A DNA stretch of 64,000 nucleotides. Source: Sclerurus mexicanus. Taxonomy: Eukaryota; Chordata; Aves; Passeriformes; Furnariidae. This document shows positions 30,401 through 42,400 of the stretch, in pieces. The position numbers and the translations under genes were made by a program. How positions within the stretch are numbered: position 1 is the first letter of the stretch; the number at the start of each line of letters is the position of its first letter. The stretch lies in NCBI GenBank assembly GCA_013396755.1, contig VWZF01000447.1, forward strand, positions 1 to 64,000, read 5' to 3'. The notes under the pieces were generated by a model. It was not told where the DNA came from, did not search any database, and worked only from the letters and a program-made list of their open reading frames with translations.

Positions 30401-33400
30401 TGCTTTGGGGTTGAGCTCTCCCCCCTCCAGTGCTGTTCACCTGTCTTCAGCTTTTCTCCAGTAAGAGATCAGACTTGTGGCACAGTGTGATGCCATTTAT
30501 AAAATAAAGGATGTGCTTAGTTAAACATTCCTAGTCATTCTTTAAAATGCAGCTATATTTTCTGGACATACACTAAATTTCACATCATTAAAAGTATTGG
30601 CATGATTTCTCCAGTAAGTCAGGATAATGTTCAAAGCTGATTCTCACCTCCAGTGGGCACAGGCAGGTGTTCCTCAGCATGGAGGGAGCTGTTTTGTGTA
30701 TTCTGATGAAGAGATGCACAATGGGGGCGTGCAGGGCTTTTGTTCTGGAGGAGCCGAAGGAAGCAGCCAGCGTGCTGTCTGGTAGGACACTTCAGCCTCA
30801 TGAAACAGTCCATGTGACTTTGACCCTCAGCGTGTTAAATTAGATATTCCGAACTAATCCAAGGTTTCTCTGAAGCCCAGGAAAACACTCCCAGTGACTG
30901 ACAGTAAAGCAGAAGTGCAGAGCGTAGCTGCTGTGAAATGGAAGATGAGAGTTTGAGGCCACCACAGAGTTTTCTGCTCTGTGAGTTGTTTTGCCCTCTG
31001 CAGTTGTCTGTGCAGTCACTCTGCTAAGCAGGATCAGCCTTAATTCAGCCAGAATCTTCCTACATAGCATGAAGTGCATTTCAAGGTCTCGCTGATGTCG
31101 GTAGAAGTGTAGATTTAAGCAAAGGTTGTTTTTAAGCACTTCCCTCAATGTGCTGAGGGCAGTATGTGCTGTGTGTCTGTGCACCCTGGCTTGTGAGGGA
31201 TCAGCTTCTCTAGGAATCAGCCTCAGGACCAGCACGTTGCCATGTCCTGCCTCAGTGACATGGCCGTTTTTAGTTAAAACACAAGCACTAACATTTTGCC
31301 TCATTTGTCTCTGCTCAGACGTGTCCACAGACGAACTACACCCCCCCTCACAGAAGGACGTTCTCCACACGGACACTGTATAACCTTACAGGGCACGATG
31401 TGGAGACCTACATCCTGGCGACCACCAAAGACTTCCTGCAGAAAAGGTGAGGCACAAATCTCCAGTCCCTCCCTGCGCTGCCTCTGACACCTGTCACACC
31501 CCCTGTGCTTGGAGAGCTGACAGTGCAGGGAGGGTAAAAGGGCCTCTCTGTGAATCTGGTGAAGTGTCCTGCAATCATGAAATTAAAGGCTTGAGCAAGT
31601 GCTCTGCTTGATCATAGCAGAGATAGCCCAGGGAGAAGGTGTCAATCACCTGATATGTTGGGGCTGGATCCACAGACAAGCTTTTGTCTGACTCAGAAAT
31701 CTTTAAGAAGAGGAAAATCTGACACAGCCTGTCGTGAAGTAAACCCTGGGGAGAGACTTTCCTCCAGGTTTGAATTCTCTGAAGAGTCTTGATGCGTGCT
31801 TCCCTTGAACAAGCACAACCTCTGCAGTGAAGGCAGAGGCTGAACGTTGCCTTGTGCCGTGGGGCTGCAGGAGCTGTGAGTGTGTCTGGGCTCTGCCCCA
31901 CAGTGCACAGCAGGGCTTGGGGCAAAGGTAGCCTGTCACCGAGGCTGTCAAGGATTGTGTTCATCTGCTATCAATAAACTGCACTGCTCATCTCCTGTCA
32001 TCTCACTCCAGTGAGGCAGGCACACAGGTCAGGAGTGTGCACGGCTCCAGAATCTTTCTCAAACCGGGGCTTTCAGCACGGTTTTGTGGTTGTGTTGCCA
32101 AATTTGTTTCTCCTTTCCCCCTCCCCACAGAAGGACTCCTGCAGCGGTGGTGGCCTGGCCCCACGCTGGGATAAGTTCCCTCGGGTCAGGCTAGAATTCC
32201 CTGGGGTGGCAGAAGGGTATCACAGGTTTTGAATGAGGGCAGCAATGCATTTCCATCTGGTTTTCACCCAGGTACGGTGGCTGGAGCTTCGGGCTGCCCT
32301 TGACAGCGGATCTCCAGTTTGATATCAGGCCAGTGCCCCCCAACAGAACACTGACCAAGGTAACTAACCTCCATCTCTCATCCTGGCATGGAAAGTGTGA
32401 GACCCAGGGGAAGCGATGTCAAGTTCATGGATACTCCAGAAAAGAGAGAGAAACCCCCCAAAATCTGCAGTTTGGCATGACAGAGATGACTTGCAGTTCA
32501 TTTCCTTTTCTTTCCCCACTCTTCTTTGTTGGTCTGGCTTCTCTTGCTAGCAGGAGGCAATTTTTCTGCTGTCATAATTTTATTACACAGAAGTGAAAAG
32601 ATCAATTAGTAGCACCTTTATCTCATAGGGGATGTATGTACTGTAGTGAGGCCTGGCTGGTGCATTCTGATATACCCATTTCTCTGGTTCTGCTCAATGA
32701 AAATGTTGTAAAGCACCGAGGCTGACATCTGAGGTATCAGGGAAATGCAAGAGAGCTGACAAGATCCTGTGCCCTCACTGCAAAAGCAGCTGCCAGGAGA
32801 GTGTCCCTGCAGGAGCAGGGCTGTTTGCAGAGAGGGCTCCAGCAAGGGGGTGTATCATGGCATAGGTGAGAAAAGTTGCCATGGCGAGGGAAGGGCTGGT
32901 GCTGAATGAGAAGGTGACAACTGACTATTTTTTGCCATAAAGCGACTTTCCCCCCAACTTTCAAGGGGGGGGACTTGGCTGCTCAGCTAACTTTGGGAAG
33001 TCCCCACTGCTGGTGTTCACCAGATCTCAGCAATGTATTTTACAGGGAAGGAACCGAGTTCCCGTACATGTGGTCACATCCCCAGCTGTGCTGCTTGCTT
33101 CTCTGCCAGAAGGCAGGTGAAGCTGATGGGCCTGCTTGTGGTGACAGTGAAGTCTGCTTTTATTTTATTCCTTGACATGGTTTAGTCATTGCACTTTAAT
33201 CTGCAGAGCTTATGACTGTAGACAGCAACCATGGCATGATTCACTTGTGCAGGCAGAACAAACCACGTTATCAGAAATATCTCTCCCAAATCGTTTCAAT
33301 TTCTCAATTTTGTGCAGGTGTGGTACAATCCTGAAGGTTATCACAGCCTCCCAGCCTATCTCAACAGCTTGAACAACTTCATTCTTCGAGCCAATTTGCC

Positions 33401-36400
33401 AAAAAATGAGACTTCCAGATATGGTAAGTCTGCTTAACACAAGCAGATAAATTCTCCCCTTTGAGGGGGATATCCTGGTTCTCTTGAAATCAATAATAAC
33501 ATTTACCTTGACTTCAATGAGGCCGTTTCTTTATTCACAGTTCTGCAATTCCTTTAAGAACAGAATTGAAAAGCATGAATAGATCACATAGTTCATTTGT
33601 CTTAGTCAGAGACTCAGGGGAGCTGGACAGGGAGGACCCCAGCTCCTACATAAAACACTTCATCCAAGAAATGCCAGTGGTCACTGTTTGATTTATTACC
33701 TCTCATCATGGCACCGGAATAGCTGTTTCTTGAGAGGTGCCCGTTAGTTATGCATAGAAAAGCTGCTTTAGATCATCTCTAGGGGGGGTTTAGATTAGAA
33801 ATTTTTAATATGTTGCCCTTCTGCTGAGAGGAACTCAGGGTGTGTGGGTATGTGTGTGTTTGTGTTTGAATGACAGTGGGGAGAGTGAGATTAAGTGAGA
33901 AGTGTAATTTTCAGCTCTATCTTTCCTCTGACACATCCAAGGAGTCTTAGCAGCCCATTTGGGGTTGTCTCTTCTCATAGCTCGGGAAGGGACTGCACCA
34001 ACCCAAATTCCTGCTGATAAACCAGGGCACCCTGTTTCTCTTTAGAGCATGGGCAGGAGCCTGTCTGTGTGTGCATGCCTGTCTCCAGAGATGAAGGGGC
34101 TGCAGGGACAAGACTTAGCTGATGCCCCCTTGAGAAATCTTATGCAGAGATTTTGGGGCTGTGCTCTGCTAAGGGCAGCAATTGTGTGCAGAAATGCCCT
34201 CCTGACTGACCTTCTTGGACAAATGGTGCCCTTCCAGCCATGTCCTGGCCAAGCCCAGACCCCTCACCTCAGTGTCCTGCTGCACCAGGGGACACACAGA
34301 TAGGTGACAGTGTCTCCTGGCTCACGGGGCTGATGCTCACTGATGTATGTGGGTTGAACTACAATGGAACAGGCATCTGGTCTGAAGCTTTGGGTGTCAC
34401 ACCATGAGTTAAGCAGCAGATGCTGATTCTAAGTCAAACCAGCATGTCCTGCTTCCCACCTCACACACCAGTGCACTGAGTGTCCCCTCGGAGCCAGCTC
34501 AGCTCACAACAAATGAAACCAGTGCCTTGTCCCTGCCACCATCCTAAAATACCCCTCTGAGGTTTGCAGTGAGCCCTCCAGGTCAGATATCCTGGAGCTG
34601 CAGCCCCTACCTGGCTTTGGAGAAAGGAGACCTGAGCCAGGCACTTCCAGGGGCAGGAACATCCCAGAGCAGCTGAATTATTAAGCAGAGAAGCTTCTTG
34701 CCCCGTCTCTGTATTCCCAACACATGCTGTAGCAAGAGCACAGGCAGGAAGCTCTTGTGAACAGCCAGGAAGTTTGCACAGGGAAAGTTTTCTACCAGCA
34801 AAGTAACGATTTTCAGTGGGAAAGAATAGCAGCAATTTTATTCCATCTGTCCTGCTGCTTATGTGTTTTTGGAAAGAAATGCTTAGTAGTAAATGACCAG
34901 ACAGATAATTCTCTGCTTCCCACTAATCATCCGAGCCATGGAATGGGAGAAATAAAAATGAATGGATGAGGATGGTTCCCCCGAGGTAGAGTAAATCCAG
35001 TTTGAAATACAATTGAACAGACGTTCTGCAGGGTACGGTCCTGGCAGCTAAATCTATTTGCTGTTGTGACAAATAAATGATGGTTTAAGAACCATTGAAA
35101 TGGCCAGATAAAAGTGTGTTGTCACTTCAGCAGCTGGAAAGAGGTGCCAGTCTTGCTTTGGAGGTTTGACTTTGCCTATATTTTTAAAAAAATGCATAAA
35201 GAGCTTTTCACCCTGTCACTAAGCAAGTCATAATAGCTTTTGACTTATGTATATTGTGCTTTCTCTTCTCTCAATCCCAACCAACAAAGAAGAGAAAGCA
35301 TTGAAATGGAAATTTTGACTTCTAGCCTAAGCTTCAGTAAAGGAAAATGGCTTTATAGTGAAGTATTAACAGCTTAGACAGACGGTATCTTTCTTTCTCT
35401 CTCTCTCCCTTCTGGAGAAGGGAAACATTTCCTGGCTGTTTGTGTGGCTTTATAAGCAGTCCAAGGTTTTAATTCCATTTCTCTCCCTTATGACAAGATT
35501 GAGGTTTGGTTTTTGGTTTTGGTTTGGTTTGAGTTTTTTTCCCTCCAAAATTAATTTCCTATGAAATCCTCCCTTTCTAATTCATTTGCTCAGTATGGCA
35601 TTTGGTCAGCTAAACCCACAGGCTCCTCCAATCTGGTCCCCATGTCAGAGTGCTCATTCCTAGGGAAACTAACCTGGAATAGTTCTTCATCACGTAATTC
35701 CTAAAGTCTGGCACCTGGTTGTAAGGAGCTTAAACTCCAGAGGTGATGTGTTCCAGAAAATCAGTCTGGATTTAACAGCAGCACTCCCTGGGAACCAGAA
35801 CATGTGCTTAGGGGCCTAAGTATGAATTGAGAACCTCATTTTTAGGCACATCAACATTTAAACCCTTTCTCAGGTGCAGGAGTTTTAGAGACTGGGCTGT
35901 CTCTTGGTGGGACCAAGGCAGAGACCTGCACGGGAGGTTGGAACTGGCCCAACCAGAGCCCCCCGTGCTCTTCCTTTTGGTTTTGTAGGCACAAATTGCC
36001 TCCAAACACAGCAAAAGCTCTGGGATGAACGATATTAACATATTCTGGATCGGTGTTCTCCTTGGTAAAGGAGTACTTAAACCAAATCTAAGGACACCTG
36101 CACAGCAGCAGAGAATTTCTCTCTTGCAGTTTGTGTCTGACAGAAACCTGTTTTAAGGGATCTTTCTGGAAAACATCACAGGGGACTTACCAAGGCAGTA
36201 ACTAGATTTTACTAGTTCCTTTGAACAAAATTCCCCTGTATTTGTTTTCTACCCTCTTAAGACTGAACAGTTCAGAGTTAACTCACTGCCACGCTGGGGA
36301 CAAAAGTGTGTGTACCTTACTTGGGTTTACACTCATATCTCCACAGTTCCCATATTGAGGAGGACATATGTCACAGGAGGGGAACAGTTGTGGAGAAAGG

Positions 36401-39400
36401 CAGCAGGGAGAGATTTGTTTCTGATGGTGAAAGAACAAATGGAATGAGAGGAGGTCATCAAACAGCAGCTTTAAACCAAAACATATTCATCAGTTTTGAA
36501 GGTGTCAGCGTTGAGGAATCTAACCTGAAATACACGGCCCCACGAGCATGTGCCTCATTTTAGGTGTGGGAGTGCTGAGGAGAATGTTGTTGTCACCCAG
36601 ACAGATGCACAAACAAGGCCTAGGGTTTGAATTTCAGATCTGCTGTGCAGCAAAGGGAAGTCACAGGAAAAATGAGGATGCTCAAGATTCTGCCCAAGAT
36701 CTCACTGAGACGACAGAGCAGAAACCCACTTTTGATCTGCTTTTCCTCTCTGTTCACAGTTCTCTGTATTACTGTCAATATCACTGTCAATATGAGGAGC
36801 TGGTGAAGGAAGCTTTAAGTTGGACACATTTTCAATTTCTTTTCTTATCGTTGTTTTTTGTGTAGGTATCTTCTTATCAGCTCACCCATATCCTGGAGGA
36901 CAGAGTCAAGAACAAGTAATGTAAGATGATTCATTTGGCTGAAGCCTGAATTGTTTACCTTCCAAAGGAGCAAACCAGCTTCTTGGAAACCACTAACCAA
37001 CCTAAATTACTGAATATCTTCTTCTAAATGATGAAACTCTTCTCTCTTATCTGCGAATGAATAGTGTCCTGCCTGCCATCAGAGCTGATTCCCATGAGGG
37101 TTTCTGGGCAGGATTCCATATAGTTCTGGAGGCCACAGACACAGCATCCCACATTTGTGTACTTTGGCACACTAATAACAATAATGACACCATTTTCCTT
37201 TTGGCCCTTCCACTCCATGCTATGGCACAGTGTTATGACTCAGTGCTGTGAGCCCTTTTCCTGGGCCTCATTAACATCAGCAAAGCACGGAAAAAAAGGA
37301 AGGAATTCTTCCCTGGCACAGGGTGCCCAGAGGAGCCGTGGCTGCCCCTGGATCCCTGGAAGCATCCAAGGCCAGGTTGGACGGGGGGCTTGGAGCAACC
37401 TGGGCTGGTGGAAGGTGTCCCTGCCCATGGCAGGGGGGTGGAACGAGATGGTCTTTAAGGTCCCTTCCAACCCAAACCATCCCATGATTGTAAAAGATGC
37501 TGGCCCAGAGTCGGGACCTTGTTTCTTCTGAGCTCTGAACAACCCTCTGCAGAAAGGGAAATCTGCCACTCTGACTCACCACTTGCATCTTTCTCCACTT
37601 CCTCCCCAGGCTCAACAGCTTGCTGGACATCATAGTGTCCATGTCTGTGTTGGTTGGCTACTCTATCACAACAGCCAGCTTTGTGCTCTACATGGTCAAA
37701 GAGCATCAAACCAAAGCCAAACAACTGCAGCATATTTCAGGCATTGGGATGACAACCTACTGGGTGACTAACTTCGTTTATGATCTGGTAAATAATTCAC
37801 ATTCCTAAATGCACCAAGAGTAGCACTGCACAGCAGGGGGGGGAGAAAAGTTCTTTATTTAAAGTTGGTTGCCTAGAATTCTTATTGTTACTACCCAGAG
37901 TGTTTTGTAGTAATTGTTCTCCGGGGCACTGAAGGCTATTAAGCATGAACCACAGCACTGGGTTCTGCTAAGGGAAGGCATTCCTTCTCTCTGGAGTGTG
38001 TGCAAAGCACTGCACATTTATCCAAGAGCAGCAGGGACAGGCTGGAGCTTGATTTCCATTTGACATGGAAGCAGCCAGCTGCTCTCCTGCCAGTGTGCAG
38101 GGCTGGATCTGCTGTCACACAGGCCCCACACATCTGGGCGAGGCTTTGGGGCTTGAGGCTACAGCTGCTTTGGGACATTACAGGGTGTACAGGGTGGGAC
38201 ATTAGCACACATCCCACAGCTGACACAAACTGGGAAAAAAAATCCATTGGGTTGGATGACCTCTTAATGATTATGTATTATAAAGGGTTTTAATCCAAGG
38301 AAAGCTACAAATGCAGCTCCATGCCTTCAAGGACCTGAGCAAGTTCCCTTTCATGGTGGTGTATGGATTTACCACCTTGTTCCTTGTTGAGCTCTGTGCT
38401 GCATTCCCTCGCGGAGCCATGTCCCTGTTCTCCCTGAAGTTAAGTCTCCTCCTGGTACGGAGGGCTACTAGCCCTGCTGGAAAGCATCGCTGTGCTAAGA
38501 AGGGTGAATGTGCACAGTGCCTGCAGGCTGAATGTCTTATGAATTACCTCTGGTGCGTGGGGTCAAACCCTCCCACAGAGGACGGCCGGTGCAGACAGGC
38601 TCAGCTCGTGAGCCTTGGCATTGCCAACGATGTTGTAATGGGGCTCAGCTCCGTGGATCCAGCAGATTTCCACTGAGGCAGCCCTGCTAGTGCCTAAAAT
38701 CCCAGTGACATCATCACCTCTTGACAATGGGAAATCTTCAAGGGCAGTAGGGCGGCCAGCCCCCTTTGGTGCAGGGAGGGCTAGGGGCTGAAATCCCACG
38801 GGGAATGGGAGCCTCGACTCCTTCTGCAGGGCACAGCCAAAGCTTCTGGGTGTTCTGGTAACACCAGCTATGCAGAAACCAAAGCAGTTTGATCTGCCTG
38901 CGTGCAGGGGCTGGTGTGGTTAGTCAGCAGCACACGGAGGGGCTGCACAGGCACCCAAAGGCAGCGTGGCTGCAGCCTGGCTTGGCAGCACGGCAGGGAG
39001 GATGGAGCAGGCCTGTGCCTCCCTCCCTGATCCAGGCGCTCGCTCCAGCACTGCATATTTGTAAATCAGCCTGTGGAAAAATCCCTGGAGCCCTTGCACA
39101 ATCAGTATTCAGCGGGCTGAAACTAATCCAGCGCTCTCGGCAACTTGATATTTCTCAGTGAATCCCTGCCAGTAAATTCTGCTAAATCCCAAAGCTGGGG
39201 AAGAGAGGAACCTCTCAAGGCAGGCATTTGGTAGGTCTCTGGCTTGACTCAACATTATAAAGACTAGATTTACAGGGCACAATGAAGTGGTCTGGCTGCA
39301 AGGCTAACAGAAAACCCAAAGGGGTATTTTTCATTCACGATCTTTTTTTAAGCTACTTTCTGCCCACAGTCCTCAATGCTCAGGCTTTGCCTATTCCAAG

Positions 39401-42400
39401 TGGCTTTGTGGGAATTCATTTGCAAGCCTGGGGAGGAATGAGACTCCACCTGTGTTTGGTTTCCCTTAGGAAGCCCAAGCTGCACTGGTCGGACCAGATT
39501 CAGTCCTGGCTTTGTTGCCTCTGCATTGTTCTAGGAAAGCGTTTAAGATTGTCCCAGTAACCTCTTTTTAATATCATATTGCAGGTACTTTTTATGGTCC
39601 CCATTGGACTCTCAGCAGGAGTTATTTCAGCCTTCCAGATCCCAGCTTTCTGCAACAACAGTAACTTGCTGGCAGTATTTCTTCTGCTGTTGCTGTTTGG
39701 GTAAGTGTGGAGCCTATTTAGGTATCCCTGCACAGAGTGAGGAGCTGGATAGTGCAGGCTGCTGCAGTTTGAGGTCCGAGGAGAGAATATGTGGGCTTTT
39801 TTCTTTGACATGCACTTTACAGTGCCAAGTCGCTCCTTCCAGGAGCAGGGAGGTGAACCCCTGTTGTCATGCCTGCTTTGTTCAAAGCAAACCCTACGTG
39901 GGCATATGGAAATATTCAAGGTCCCAGTGTCAGCCCAAGCTGTAAGCAGATGCTTACTGAACTATTGCAAAGTTCAAGATATAGAAGCATTTCAATATCA
40001 GAGAGCAAAATAAACAGCAGCAAAATTCAGGAAGACTTAGCTGAACTGTCTGCCTGACTTTGAATCCTCCAGGCCCAGTCTGTTTGTGTTCAGGTGGGGG
40101 TCCATGTTCAAACATGTACCGTAAACCGTTTCTCCAAATTCCAACAGAGACAAAGGCATTTTTCCTTCTTTAAGCTCGGCGATATGGAAATCTAGTCACA
40201 TGCCAAAACAGAACTCTTAAGTCATGTTCAATCCCTGGAAGTGTCCCAGGCCAGGCTGGACGGGGCTTGGAGCAACCTGGTCTAGTGGAAGGTGTCCCTG
40301 CCCATGGCAGGGGGTGGGGCTGGATGGGCTTTAAGGTCCCTTCCAACTCAAACCATTCTGTGTTTCTGTGTTGTCTGATGTCTTCAGTTGTTTGCTTCCA
40401 AAGTGGCTCTTTGAGTTACTGGGGTGTTCTCTGCACTGTTGGTGATTTCTAGATACGCATCTTTTTCATGGATGTACCTGCTGGCTGGGTTTTTCAAGGA
40501 AACAGGGATGGCCTTCATCGTTTATGTCTGTGTCAACTTGTTCTTCGGCATCAATACCATTATCACGCACTCGGTTGTGTTTCTGCTCTCCCAGGAAAAG
40601 GCCACAGACCAGGTAGGAACCCTGCTGATACTAAACCTGTGGTGAAACAGCAGGAGGCTTCTTGTGGCTTTGATCAGGTCCTTAGCAGCTGGACACTGAT
40701 CACAGGATCTGATGGGGTTCCCTATAGACAGGACATGAGTCACATATGGATCTTGCTTGTCTGTAATCCGCACCCCCAGCAAAGAAGAAAGTGATGGTGA
40801 CAGAGGGGAGAACACAAAAAGAGAGGTAGAAAACTGGCACACTGTTTCCAGCTCCCCTGGTGATGGAAGATGAAGGGTGGAGGACTTTGATAACTAGTTG
40901 TTGATGGACACTTGAAAGCATTACTGAGTTCTTGCAGCACAAACCATGGGGAGTGACAACTAAATGTCACTGCCCTGAGTCTGACATGTGCTGCATTAAG
41001 CCCAGCACCAGCTGTCTGTCATCTAGATCTGTAATGCATTCATCCTCTCCTTGCACGGATGAAAAATGACTCAGAGATGGTGATGATTCCCTGAAGTAAA
41101 GCCTTCTCTCAAAGTGAGATATCTCTGGGATAAAATGTACACCTTACACTTAGGTTTCTTTTTTTTATGGAGGGCGATTACCTTGTACAACAATAGCTGG
41201 GTTGGATTTTTCTGTCTAGCTGGACAGAGCTTATTCAGCAACCCCCTGGATTTTAGATCTATAGTTATGATCATCTTTCATCCCTCTGTGCCTCAGTGGC
41301 AGGGAGTCAGGTTTTTTCCATGCTAATTTACTGCCTCTCCACTTTGCTGTGTGCACTAATCCTTCCTTCTGCTAGAAATGTACCAAACCTCTTCTGTGAG
41401 GCTGTGCACTGGGCTGCCTTGCCATGAATTAGCTGGTAGATCCAAGTCTTGTGTTTTATGGAGATGCTTGCCCAGGGAGAATGGGTAGGAGCTGTGCTGC
41501 ACAGTTTTGGGGAGCACAGTGCAGCCCAGTGGCAGGATTCAGCTCTGGCCCACAGGTGGGTTCCAGGTGGCTGGAGCAGCAGTGAGGGACCACGCTGGGA
41601 AGCGGCTGCTGTTTACTATGGGTGATCACAACCTCAGAGCTGCCTGTTGACTTTTATGACCTTGTGCCTGTGAAACAAGCTGTCTCCAGAGCTCTTTGCT
41701 CTCAATTTATCTCTGCTCTGAGTCACAAGCAAATCCCAATGTAATTGTTACACTTCAGTCCCACAGTAAAACCTATGAATTTATTCCATGAATAAAAGCA
41801 GTGACTGACTGTGCTGCTCTTTGTTTTTTCCAGGGCTTGCGTGATCTCGCTGAAAATTTAAGGCATGCTTTCCTCCTGTTCCCACAATTTTGCTTTGGCT
41901 ATGGCTTGATTGAACTGTCGCAGGATCAGGCACTGCTGGGCTTCTTAAAGGCCTACGGAGTGGACTACCCTGACAAAACCTTTGAGCTGGACAAGACCAC
42001 ATCCAAGCTGCTTGCCATGTTTATCCAGGGCACCGTGTTTTTTGCCCTTCGTCTTGCAGTTCACGACAGGATGATTCAGAGAGTCTGGAACAACATACTG
42101 CAGTAAGTAACATCTTGGAGCCCCGCAATGAGAACAGACCAAGCCAGAGCTCAGTTGCTTAATTCTGGGCTCTTGCACCATCATTGTCAATTATGAAGCC
42201 CATAAATTCCCAAGACACTTTGCAAACACAGGGTAAGTTTTCTCTGGCTGCAGTCCTGGTAATTGGGGCATTAAGTAAGGGAGGTGTAGGTTACCAGAGT
42301 CCCTTGCTAGTCTGTGCTGGCTGGGACTGGGTTTGGTGGGCAGATGTTCAGCTGGTTGGTAAGGGCAGCCAGTCACTGATAACCTCTCTTTGAATCTCCC

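Larger units (their letters stand above)
33424..36865 (+). other. ABCA12: Intron w31, 3.4 kb, largest in window
   Basis: It holds GT-, CT- and GGTTT-type simple repeats and otherwise unique-looking DNA. Short open frames on both strands show no family resemblance. The stretch 34980-35300 is AT-rich without repeats and could hold a regulatory element, but nothing specific is visible. Confidence 0.8.

Noticed and set aside
38311..38676. Hydrophobic open frame in intron w33 that could look like a membrane exon
   Set aside because: The helix 9 sequence is continuous from w33 to w34 and matches the family without it; the frame has no match to the ABCA12 sequence I know.
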